Assembly (NCBI RefSeq): GCF_021390325.1
Contig: NZ_JAJUWU010000010.1
Location: 1-64,000, forward strand
Origin: Jiella avicenniae
GTDB taxonomy: Bacteria; Pseudomonadota; Alphaproteobacteria; Rhizobiales; Rhizobiaceae
Reading direction: 5' to 3'
DNA length: 64,000 nucleotides
Positions 37,237-44,498 of the stretch are shown here, in pieces. The position numbers were made by a program, and so were the translations under genes. Under the pieces are notes generated by a model that saw only the letters and a program-made list of their open reading frames with translations, had not been told where the DNA came from and searched no databases. The stretch's first letter is position 1; each line of letters begins with the position of its first letter.

Positions 37237-37276
37237 GGGCCGACAGGATCGGCCCGAAAATCGGAATCGATTTTCG
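37237..37276. terminator. paired hairpins between convergent genes
   Basis: GGGCCGA-CAGGA-TCGGCCC (37237-37255) is followed at once by CGAAAATC-GGAATC-GATTTTCG (37255-37276). The second stem is flanked by A/T on both sides. The position between the ends of the plus-strand GGDEF-EAL gene and the minus-strand rutR suits a bidirectional terminator. The sequence fit is moderate. Confidence 0.5.
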
Positions 37277-37398
37277 GAAAGCACGATCCGTCGATTCAAT
37301 GGCTTAGAGCGTCCTTTGTGCGTCCGATTGGACGCACGGCGCTCTATGACGGGCCTCGCCCGGCACCTGCGCGCCTCGGCCCGCCCGTGCGCGTCGGT

Positions 37399-38058
37399 TC
37401 ACCCGCGCGGTCGAATGCCGTTGAGGACGATCGACAGGACCGCCTGCGCGGTCTGCTCGCTGAAGCCCGGCTTGTCGACCTGTGAGCCGAGGACGGCGCG
37501 GACCTGAACGTCGAAATCGGCATAATGCTGGGTCGCCGCCCAGATCATGAAGATCAGATGGACCGGATCGACCGGCGCGAGGCGACCCTCCGAAACCCAG
37601 CGGCGGATGACGCCGGCCTTTTCGTGAACGAGTTCGCGCAGCCGGGTCCTGAGAAAATCGCCGATCACCGGCGCCCCGGCCAGCACCTCGTTGGCGAACA
37701 GCCGCGAGGCCGCCGGCCGCTCCGCGGACATTGCGAGCTTCAGGGTGATGTAGCGGCGCAGCTCCTCGATCGGATCGCCCGCCGGATCGATCGCGGCGAG
37801 CGGCGCCAGCCAGTCGGCCAGCGTATGCTCCAGCACGGCGCGATAGATGTCCTGCTTGCGGCGGAAGTAATAGAGGAGGTTGGGCTTCGACATCTTCGCC
37901 TTCGCGGCGATCTGATCGACCGTCGAGCCGCGGAAGCCATGAGCCGCGAAGACTTCCAGCGCCGCGTCGAGGATGATCTCGCGATTGATCGCCTGGATCC
38001 GCGTCGGCTGGCGATGATTCGCAAAGGAGCCCAGACGGTCTTCGACTTTCGCGTCCAA
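37399..38058 (-). CDS. rutR: TetR-family pyrimidine regulator RutR
   Basis: This 219-residue TetR-type repressor strongly resembles RutR, which senses uracil. The HTH is ILDAALEVFAAHGFRGSTVD followed by QIAAKAKMSKPNLLYYFRRK. The ligand domain contains RPAASRLFANEVLAGAPVI and PVDPVHLIFMIWAATQHYAD, nearly word for word the E. coli pattern. TTG at 38058 is chosen because AAAAAAGGA is correctly spaced and the length fits; the frame is open much further upstream. It is divergent from the aminotransferase gene, with a RutR-like palindrome in between. Confidence 0.9.
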   Translation of the reverse strand: MDAKVEDRLGSFANHRQPTRIQAINREIILDAALEVFAAHGFRGSTVDQIAAKAKMSKPNLLYYFRRKQDIYRAVLEHTLADWLAPLAAIDPAGDPIEELRRYITLKLAMSAERPAASRLFANEVLAGAPVIGDFLRTRLRELVHEKAGVIRRWVSEGRLAPVDPVHLIFMIWAATQHYADFDVQVRAVLGSQVDKPGFSEQTAQAVLSIVLNGIRPRG

Positions 38059-38146
38059 ATCTGATCCTTTTTTGCCGCCATCGGGCCACGGATGCGTGCC
38101 CCGCGATTGCGCTTGACCGCCTCCGGGGGAGCTTCTAGCCTCCGAT

Positions 38147-38162
38147 TTGACCAAATAGTCAA
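38147..38162. promoter_or_regulatory. RutR operator in the rutR/aminotransferase promoter
   Basis: TTGACCAAATAGTCAA matches the RutR consensus TTGACCAnnTGGTCAA at 13 of 14 defined positions and is nearly palindromic. It lies 88 bases upstream of the rutR start and 50 bases upstream of the aminotransferase ATG, an ideal place for autoregulation and control of the catabolic gene. Confidence 0.8.
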
Positions 38163-38211
38163 GAATCCGGCCGCGAGCGCAAGCCCGGCCGGATCGGTGA
38201 AGGCAACATCG

Positions 38212-39540
38212 ATGAACGAGCAGACGCGGATCGCCCCCAACAATCTCGAAGCCTTCTGGATGCCGTTCTCGGCCAACCGGCAGTTCAAGCAGGCGCCGCG
38301 CATGTTCGTCGCCGCGAGGGACATGCACTACACCACCTCGGACGGACGCCAGGTTCTCGACGGCACGGCAGGGCTGTGGTGCGTCAATGCCGGCCATTGC
38401 CGACCGAAGATCACCGAGGCGATTCAGCGCCAGGCGGCCGAGCTCGACTACGCCCCGGCCTTCCAGATGGGCCACCCCAAGGCCTTCGAACTCGCCTCGC
38501 GGCTGACGACCATTGCGCCGGACGGCCTCGACCACGTCTTCTTCACCAATTCCGGGTCGGAATCGGTCGAGACCGCGCTGAAGATCGCGCTCGCTTATCA
38601 CCGGGCGAAGGGCGACGGTGCGAGGTTCCGGCTGATCGGCCGCGAGCGCGGCTATCACGGCGTCAATTTCGGCGGCATCTCGGTCGGCGGCATCGTCGGC
38701 AACCGCAAGATGTTCGGCACGCTCCTCACCGGCGTCGACCACATGCGCCACACCCACGATCCCGAGCGGAACGGCTATTCCAGGGGCGAGACCGAGCACG
38801 GCGTCGAGCTTGCCGAGGACCTCGTCCGCATCGCGACGCTGCACGATCCTTCGACCATCGCCGCCGTCATCGTCGAGCCGGTCGCCGGCTCGACCGGCGT
38901 CCTGCCGCCGCCGAAGGGGTACCTCAAGCGCCTGCGCGAAATCTGCGACCAGCACGGCATCCTGCTCATCTTCGACGAGGTGATCACCGGCTACGGACGC
39001 ATGGGCACGGCCTTTGCGGCGGATTATTTCGGCGTGACGCCGGACATCATGATCACCGCCAAGGGCCTGACCAACGGCGTCATCCCGATGGGGGCGGTCT
39101 TTGCCTCGGCGAAGATCCACGACGCCTTCATGTCCGGGCCGGAACACCTGATCGAGTTCGCGCACGGCTACACCTATTCCGGTAACCCGATCGCCGCCGC
39201 GGCGGGCCTTGCAACGCTCGAAACCTATCTCGAAGAGGGCCTGTTCGAGCGGGCGAAGGCCCTGGAGCCGGTTTGGGCCGACGCGATCCATTCGCTGAAG
39301 GGCACCCGCCACGTCACCGACATCCGCACCATCGGCCTGATCGGCGCGATCGAGCTGGAGCCGATGAAGGGCGAGCCCACCAAGCGCGCCTTCTCGGCCT
39401 TCGTGAAGGCCTTCGAGGAGGGGCTTCTGATCCGCACCACCGGCGACATCATCGCGCTGTCGCCGCCGCTGATGGTCTCGGAGGACCAGATCGGCGAGAT
39501 CGTCGACACGCTGAAGGGGATTTTGGCCGGGCTGGAGTGA
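38212..39540 (+). CDS. omega-amino acid (beta-alanine):pyruvate aminotransferase
   Basis: This 442-residue class III PLP aminotransferase is likely to convert beta-alanine (or 3-aminoisobutyrate) and pyruvate into malonate semialdehyde (or its methyl form) and alanine. Features are DGTAGLWCVNAGHCRPKITE, the phosphate-binding NSGSESVETALKIA, the cofactor Asp in LLIFDEVITGYGRMG and the Schiff-base Lys in MITAKGLTNG. It resembles the Pseudomonas omega-amino acid:pyruvate enzyme. The ATG at 38212 follows GTGAAGG. Its position beside rutR and pyrimidine genes supports a role at the end of reductive uracil degradation. Confidence 0.92.
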   Translation: MNEQTRIAPNNLEAFWMPFSANRQFKQAPRMFVAARDMHYTTSDGRQVLDGTAGLWCVNAGHCRPKITEAIQRQAAELDYAPAFQMGHPKAFELASRLTTIAPDGLDHVFFTNSGSESVETALKIALAYHRAKGDGARFRLIGRERGYHGVNFGGISVGGIVGNRKMFGTLLTGVDHMRHTHDPERNGYSRGETEHGVELAEDLVRIATLHDPSTIAAVIVEPVAGSTGVLPPPKGYLKRLREICDQHGILLIFDEVITGYGRMGTAFAADYFGVTPDIMITAKGLTNGVIPMGAVFASAKIHDAFMSGPEHLIEFAHGYTYSGNPIAAAAGLATLETYLEEGLFERAKALEPVWADAIHSLKGTRHVTDIRTIGLIGAIELEPMKGEPTKRAFSAFVKAFEEGLLIRTTGDIIALSPPLMVSEDQIGEIVDTLKGILAGLE

Positions 39541-39635
39541 GCGCGACCGCCATTGTGGCGGAACGTCGGGACGTGCCGCTGACGGAGCGCGGGAACCCTG
39601 GCACGTTGCCGGAGAAGGCGCCGCCCCCAAAACTT

Positions 39636-39764
39636 CGTCATTCTCGGGCCCCGTCCCGAGAATCCAGGGCGGAGGCCGCAGCATCGGCGGCTTCGAGCTT
39701 CTGCAGTCGATGCGGACGGCGCTCGACGATCTCTGGATTCTCGGGACGGGGCCCGAGAATGACG
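39636..39764. repeat. 32-bp perfect inverted repeat in the 39541-39870 gap
   Basis: The arm at 39636-39667 recurs exactly inverted at 39733-39764 with 65 bases between. Each arm holds an inner imperfect palindrome around TCTCGGGCCCCGTCCCGAGA. This is another GC-rich palindromic intergenic element, of a different family from the one at 17104-17279. No gene is seen in the 330-base gap between the aminotransferase and hydrolase genes. Confidence 0.88.
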
Positions 39765-39870
39765 ACGCGGAGAGGTGCGGCGCCCGCTCGGACATGTCGC
39801 CGCGAGCGTTAAATCAGATGCCGTGAAAGACCGCGCGGCCACCTCGCCTAGCCTTCAAAAGGAACACCCC

Positions 39871-41118
39871 ATGAGCCAGCTCTCCAACCTCCAGATCAAT
39901 GCCGACCGGCTGTGGGACGCGCTGATGGAGATGGCGAAGATCGGCCCGGGCGTCGCCGGCGGCAACAACCGCCAGACCCTGACCGACGAGGACGGCGAGG
40001 GGCGAAAGCTCTTCCAGTCCTGGGCTGAAGCGGCGGGCATGACCATGGGAGTCGACACCATGGGCAACATGTTCTTCACCCGCGAAGGATCCGACCCCGA
40101 GGCTCTCCCGGTCTATGTCGGCAGCCACCTCGACACCCAGCCGACCGGCGGCAAGTACGACGGCGTGCTCGGCGTCCTCGGCGCGCTGGAGATCGTCCGG
40201 ACGCTGAACGATCTGAACATCAGGACGAAGCATCCGATCGTCGTGGCCAACTGGACCAACGAGGAGGGCACCCGTTATGCCCCGGCGATGCTCGCTTCGG
40301 GTGTCTTCGCCGGCGTCCATGAGGAAGGCTGGGCCAAGGCCCGCATCGACGCCAAGGGAAAATCCTTCGGCGACGAGCTGAAGCGTATCGGCTGGGAAGG
40401 CGACGAGCCCGTCGGCGCGCGCAAGATGCACGCGTTCTTCGAACTCCACATCGAGCAGGGGCCGATCCTCGAGGACGAGAGGATCGACATCGGCGTCGTG
40501 ACCCACGGCCAAGGCCTCTACTGGCTGCAGGTGACGCTCGTCGGCAAGGAGAGCCACACCGGCTCGACGCCGATGCCGAAGCGCCGCAATGCCGGCCTCG
40601 GCATGGCGCGGGTGACCGAACTCGTCCACGAGGTGGCGATGGACTACCAGCCGAACGCCGTCGGCGCGATCGGCCACATGGAGGTCCATCCGAATTCCCG
40701 CAACATCATCCCCGGCAAGTGCGTCTTCACCATCGACATCCGCTCGCCCTCGCTGGAAACGCTGGAAGAGATGCGCGAGCGGATCGAGGACGGCATCGAC
40801 ACGATATGCGAGGCGCTGGACATCGGCCACGAGATCGAGATCGCCGGCCATTTCGACCCGGTGACCTTCGACGAGGGCTGCGTCAAGGCCGTGCGCGACG
40901 CCGCCGAGCGGCTCGGCCTCACCCACACCGACATCGTCTCCGGCGCCGGCCACGACGCCTGCTGGATCAACCGCGTCGCGCCGACGGCCATGGTCATGTG
41001 CCCCTGCGTCGACGGCCTCTCCCACAACGAGGCCGAGGAGATCACCAGGGACTGGGCGCGGAACGGCGCGAACGTCTTGATGCATGCGGTGGTGGAGACG
41101 GCGGGAGTGGTGGAGTAA
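39871..41118 (+). CDS. Zn-dependent carbamoyl amidohydrolase (beta-ureidopropionase type)
   Basis: This 415-residue M20-family metallo-hydrolase belongs with N-carbamoyl-L-amino acid hydrolases, beta-ureidopropionases and allantoate amidohydrolases. Metal ligands are visible in YVGSHLDTQPTGGKYDGVLG, WTNEEGTRYAPAML, FFELHIEQGPIL and the C-terminal GLSHNEAEEIT. In this island it most likely cleaves N-carbamoyl-beta-alanine to beta-alanine, CO2 and ammonia; family members are hard to separate by sequence. The ATG at 39871 has AAAAGGAA upstream; the frame is open from 39775. The stop overlaps the next ATG by one base. Confidence 0.9.
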   Translation: MSQLSNLQINADRLWDALMEMAKIGPGVAGGNNRQTLTDEDGEGRKLFQSWAEAAGMTMGVDTMGNMFFTREGSDPEALPVYVGSHLDTQPTGGKYDGVLGVLGALEIVRTLNDLNIRTKHPIVVANWTNEEGTRYAPAMLASGVFAGVHEEGWAKARIDAKGKSFGDELKRIGWEGDEPVGARKMHAFFELHIEQGPILEDERIDIGVVTHGQGLYWLQVTLVGKESHTGSTPMPKRRNAGLGMARVTELVHEVAMDYQPNAVGAIGHMEVHPNSRNIIPGKCVFTIDIRSPSLETLEEMRERIEDGIDTICEALDIGHEIEIAGHFDPVTFDEGCVKAVRDAAERLGLTHTDIVSGAGHDACWINRVAPTAMVMCPCVDGLSHNEAEEITRDWARNGANVLMHAVVETAGVVE

Positions 41119-41723
41119 TGCAGTCGGTCGAGCGTGTCCTCCGTAGTCCAGAGATGCGACGTGGAAACGGGCCCGACCGGGGCATTGTGTCAGATTATCG
41201 CCTCAACGATATCGCGCGTTGGAAGAGAATACGCCAATGGAGCCGCCTGGATGACCCAAAGGCAGTACTCGTGCCATGGGTTAGTCTAAATCCTGCCGGC
41301 AACACTATCAGCCACCAGTTGCAGCCATTCAAAAAGCGCGGTGTAGGGTGGAATATGATTTCCTTATCCTGGCGCTGGGGGTTTGACGGATGTATCGCCT
41401 ACAATGTTTTTCCAATCGAAAACGGTAATCCAAAAATTCTCGAAGATTGGGTGAGCTCAGCAAGCCAAGATCTCATCCTTGAAAGCTACGCAAAAATTGC
41501 CGCCGACATTAGTAGATTTGATGCGGCGATCACTTCTTGGGGCAGGAACCGCCATGCGCGGAGGTTTGCACAGATTCTTCTAGAATGTATCCGTATCGCT
41601 CGATCGGAATCCTCATCAAGTCTCGGGCTTTGGAGGATAGGCGTCAATGCAGATGGAAGTCCGAGACACCCAGGGCAGGGCACTCGTCATGATTGGCTGC
41701 CAGAACGATATGATACGATATGA
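41118..41723 (+). CDS. DUF1643-like protein
   Basis: This 201-residue protein resembles DUF1643. The core reads VPWVSLNPAGNTISHQLQ, then DGCIAYNVFPIENGNPKILE (the N-x-F-P segment typical of the family) and FDAAITSWGRNRHARRF (the A-x-W-G segment). Function is unknown; members often appear on mobile or accessory DNA. Base composition is clearly less GC-rich than in the neighbours, with AT-rich codons, suggesting transfer. The ATG overlaps the preceding stop (TAATG), so it is translated with the hydrolase. The start could be further in. Confidence 0.65.
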   Translation: MQSVERVLRSPEMRRGNGPDRGIVSDYRLNDIARWKRIRQWSRLDDPKAVLVPWVSLNPAGNTISHQLQPFKKRGVGWNMISLSWRWGFDGCIAYNVFPIENGNPKILEDWVSSASQDLILESYAKIAADISRFDAAITSWGRNRHARRFAQILLECIRIARSESSSSLGLWRIGVNADGSPRHPGQGTRHDWLPERYDTI

Positions 41724-41818
41724 TCGCAAATGGCGTTTGCAATCACTACATGGTAAGGCGCCAAGCAGTGTATCATTATCGAAATTCAGCCAGGCTAGTA
41801 CTAATGACGCATTGGTAC

Positions 41819-41830
41819 TTGACTAAATAG
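41819..41830 (+). promoter_or_regulatory. possible RutR-like half-site before the mazEF-hydA unit
   Basis: TTGACTAAATAG differs at one position from the first twelve bases of the operator at 38147. The right half is then lost (CGGAGG, the ribosome binding site). It could be a degenerate RutR site controlling the toxin-antitoxin and dihydropyrimidinase genes, or a promoter -35 element. Confidence 0.25.
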
Positions 41831-41841
41831 CGGAGGCGCAG

Positions 41842-42078
41842 ATGGGACGTCCGCGTGAACTGACGCAGGGGCAGCGGGAAGGCCTGCTGTCGAGAGGTTA
41901 TCGTCCCGTTGAAGTCTGGTTGCCCGACATCTGGTCGGACGAAATCTGGGCGCAGGTGGAGGAGGATTGCCGGCTGATATCCGCGTCCGAAGAACGCGCC
42001 GACGTCGACCTTTGGACGGAGGAAGCCCTGCGCGAGACGCTTCGCCTCATCGAAGAAATGGAAGAGAAGGCGGGATGA
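41842..42078 (+). CDS. MazE-family (DUF3018) antitoxin
   Basis: This 78-residue protein matches the DUF3018 antitoxin group: MGRPRELTQGQREGLLSRGY followed by RPVEVWLPDIWSDEIWAQV and an acidic helical end ALRETLRLIEEMEEKAG. Such proteins pair with MazF toxins; the acidic C-terminus would block the toxin and the N-terminus bind DNA. GCGGAGG precedes the ATG. The stop overlaps the toxin start by four bases. Confidence 0.85.
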   Translation: MGRPRELTQGQREGLLSRGYRPVEVWLPDIWSDEIWAQVEEDCRLISASEERADVDLWTEEALRETLRLIEEMEEKAG

Positions 42079-42449
42079 AGCGCGGCGATGTCGTCATCGT
42101 GGCGCTGCCGGGCGACTACGGAAAGGCAAGACCTGCCGTCGTTCTTCAAAACGATCGTATGGACAGCCGGCTCGATAGCGTTGTCATCGCGCTTCTGACT
42201 ACCTTCGACGAGGGCGCGCGGGTGTTGCGGGTCGCAGTCGATCCGACAAACGAAAATGGTCTGGCAAAGCGCTCCCGCGTCATGGTCGACAAGCTCTACT
42301 CGCTGCCGCGCCATCGCGTGCGCGATGCCATCGGCCATCTCGATGACGAAACCATGCTGGATGTCGATCGGGCGCTGATGATGCTCCTCGCGCTCGATCC
42401 ACTTCGCGCCAAGGGCGATAGCTCGCCCATAGACAGGGATAAGCCATGA
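42075..42449 (+). CDS. PemK/MazF-family endoribonuclease toxin
   Basis: The 124-residue product is a MazF-fold toxin: MKRGDVVIVALPGDYGKARP with the R-P-A-V-V strand (KARPAVVLQND), LLTTFDEGA and the conserved VDKLYSLPRHRV. It should cleave mRNA when free of antitoxin. It overlaps the antitoxin gene upstream by four bases. It also overlaps the dihydropyrimidinase ATG downstream by four bases, which ties a toxin to a catabolic gene. The sequence looks intact. Confidence 0.88.
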   Translation: MKRGDVVIVALPGDYGKARPAVVLQNDRMDSRLDSVVIALLTTFDEGARVLRVAVDPTNENGLAKRSRVMVDKLYSLPRHRVRDAIGHLDDETMLDVDRALMMLLALDPLRAKGDSSPIDRDKP

Positions 42450-43897
42450 CCACAGTCATCAAAGGCGGCACCATCGTCACCGCCGATCTCACCTACAAGG
42501 CCGACATCCTGGTCGACGGCGAAAGGATCGCCGCAATCGGGCCGGACCTGTCCGGCGACGAGGTGATCGACGCCTCCGGCGCCTATGTCATGCCTGGCGG
42601 CATCGATCCGCACACCCATATGGAAATGCCCTTCATGGGCACCCATTCGGCCGACGACTTCGACACCGGCACGGCGGCGGCGCTCGCCGGCGGCACGACG
42701 ATGTGCGTCGATTTCTGCCTGCCCGCGCCGGACCAGGGGCCGATGGACGCCCTGCAGGTCTGGTTCCAGAAGGCGGGGCCGGCCCGCACCGACTATTCCT
42801 TCCACATGGGCGTCACCTGGTGGGGCCAGAAGTTCTTCGACGAGATGCCGCAGGTGGTCGACGCCGGCATCAACACCTTCAAGCACTTCATGGCCTATAA
42901 GGGCGCCTTGATGGTGAACGACGACGAGATGTTCGCCTCCTTCACGCGCTGCGCCGAGATCGGCGCGATGCCGCTCGTCCATGCCGAAAACGGCGACGTC
43001 GTCGCTTTCCTCCAACAAAAACTCATGGCCGAAGGCAACAACGGCCCGGAGGCGCACGCCTTCTCGCGGCCTCCCGAAGTCGAGGGCGAGGCGGTGAACC
43101 GGGCGATCATGATCGCCGACCAGGCCGGCGTGCCGCTCTATGTCGTCCACACCTCCTGCGAACAGGCGCACGAGGCGATCCGCCGGGCGCGGCAGAAGGG
43201 CATGCGGGTCTATGGCGAGCCGCTGATCCAGCATCTGGTGCTCGACGACGGGGAATATTCCCACCCCGACTGGGATCATGCGGCGCGCCGCGTGATGTCG
43301 CCGCCGTTCCGGGACAAGAGCCACCAGGATTCGCTCTGGGCCGGCCTCGCATCGGGCTCGCTGCAGGTGGTGGCGACGGATCACTGCGCCTTCACCACCG
43401 AGCAGAAGCGCATGGGGCTCGGGGATTTCACCAAGATCCCCAACGGTACCGGCGGGCTGGAGGACCGGCTGTCGGTGCTCTGGACCAAGGGCGTTACCAC
43501 CGGCCGGCTGACGATGAACGAGTTCGTCGCGGTGACCTCGACCAACATCGCCAAGATCCTCAACGTCTATCCGAAGAAGGGCGCGATCCTCGTCGGCGCC
43601 GACGCCGACCTGATCGTCTTCGATCCGAAGGCGACGAAGACCATCTCGGCCAAGACCCAGAAGTCGGCGATCGACTACAACGTCTTCGAGGGCGTCGAGG
43701 TGACCGGAATGCCGGTGATGACCTTCTCCCGCGGCAAGCTCGTCTACAAGGACGGCGACGTGCGCGCCGAAAAGGGCGACGGCCGCTTCGTCGAACGGCC
43801 GGCCAACGCGCCGGTCAACAAGGCGCTCTCGACGTGGAAGGAACTGACGGCGCCGCGGAAGGTCGAGCGGACGGGCATTCCGATGAGCGGGGTGTGA
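42446..43897 (+). CDS. hydA: dihydropyrimidinase (D-hydantoinase)
   Basis: This 483-residue amidohydrolase-superfamily enzyme opens dihydrouracil or dihydrothymine to the N-carbamoyl amino acid. Binuclear zinc ligands are seen in PGGIDPHTHMEMPF and the bridging carbamylated Lys in TFKHFMAYKG. Histidines lie in MPLVHAENGD and LYVVHTSCE, and the final Asp in VVATDHCAF. The length and order match the family. It follows PreTA and precedes the carbamoyl hydrolase in the pathway. Its start codon lies inside the end of the mazF gene (ATGA), so its translation probably depends on ribosomes finishing mazF. Confidence 0.95.
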   Translation: MTTVIKGGTIVTADLTYKADILVDGERIAAIGPDLSGDEVIDASGAYVMPGGIDPHTHMEMPFMGTHSADDFDTGTAAALAGGTTMCVDFCLPAPDQGPMDALQVWFQKAGPARTDYSFHMGVTWWGQKFFDEMPQVVDAGINTFKHFMAYKGALMVNDDEMFASFTRCAEIGAMPLVHAENGDVVAFLQQKLMAEGNNGPEAHAFSRPPEVEGEAVNRAIMIADQAGVPLYVVHTSCEQAHEAIRRARQKGMRVYGEPLIQHLVLDDGEYSHPDWDHAARRVMSPPFRDKSHQDSLWAGLASGSLQVVATDHCAFTTEQKRMGLGDFTKIPNGTGGLEDRLSVLWTKGVTTGRLTMNEFVAVTSTNIAKILNVYPKKGAILVGADADLIVFDPKATKTISAKTQKSAIDYNVFEGVEVTGMPVMTFSRGKLVYKDGDVRAEKGDGRFVERPANAPVNKALSTWKELTAPRKVERTGIPMSGV

Positions 43898-43928
43898 TCT
43901 GGACGGCAACGTTGGAAGGCTAGCCGTT

Positions 43929-43964
43929 CCCCTCCCCCTTGTGGGGAGGGGCAGGGGTGGGGGT
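43929..43964. repeat. left 36-bp inverted repeat of the DUF559 unit
   Basis: This arm pairs with 44373-44408 with one mismatch in 36. It contains its own hairpin CCCCTCCCC-CTTG-TGGGGAGGGG. It begins 31 bases after the dihydropyrimidinase stop and ends 28 bases before the DUF559 start codon. Confidence 0.88.
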
Positions 43965-43992
43965 ACACTGGCGGCCTGGGAGAAGCTGGATC

Positions 43993-44358
43993 ATGCCGAC
44001 GCGCATCGAGCGCAGATCCGTCGAGAGGGCGCGCCAGCTGCGCAAAACGATGACGGACGGCGAGACGCGCCTCTGGCACGAGTTGAAGACGTTTCGGCGG
44101 CACTTTGGCATCCATTTCCGCAAACAGGCGCCGATCGGACCTTATATCGCGGACTTCGCCGCTCATGCCGAGCGTCTTGTGATCGAAGTCGACGGCGAGT
44201 TTCATCAATGGCCGGATCGTCTGGCGCGGGATGCTGTCCGGGATGCGTGGCTGAATCAACAGGGTTACAGGGTCCTTCGTTTCAGCACCGGAGACATCAG
44301 CGACGCCTTCGACGGATGCATCGAGGAGATCATGGGCGTTCTGGGACTGAAGCGGTGA
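43993..44358 (+). CDS. DUF559 endonuclease-fold protein
   Basis: This 121-residue protein is of the DUF559 family (restriction-endonuclease-like fold, related to Vsr). The core reads MPTRIERRSVERARQLRKTM, then GETRLWHELKTFRRHFGIHF, FRKQAPIGPYIADFAAH and LVIEVDGEFHQWPDRLARD, with PD-(D/E)xK-like residues Asp in YIADF and Glu/Asp in IEVDG. A nuclease role is inferred from the fold; no cellular role is established. The ATG at 43993 gives the normal family N-terminus. The gene is bracketed by 36-bp inverted repeats, the arrangement expected of a small mobile or passively mobilised unit. Confidence 0.85.
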   Translation: MPTRIERRSVERARQLRKTMTDGETRLWHELKTFRRHFGIHFRKQAPIGPYIADFAAHAERLVIEVDGEFHQWPDRLARDAVRDAWLNQQGYRVLRFSTGDISDAFDGCIEEIMGVLGLKR

Positions 44359-44372
44359 GAACCAGCGCCGTG

Positions 44373-44408
44373 ACCCCCACCCCTACCCCTCCCCACAAGG
44401 GGGAGGGG
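44373..44408. repeat. right 36-bp inverted repeat of the DUF559 unit
   Basis: This is the inverted partner of 43929-43964. It starts 14 bases after the DUF559 stop. The element from arm to arm is 480 bases. No obvious target duplication flanks the pair on inspection. Confidence 0.88.
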
Positions 44409-44498
44409 GCGGGCATTGCAGTGAGCCCTCGGCCTTGATCTGATCGCCCGGCGACGGGCAGCATGCGGGGGCAACGAATCGAAGGGAGCGTGCGTCAG

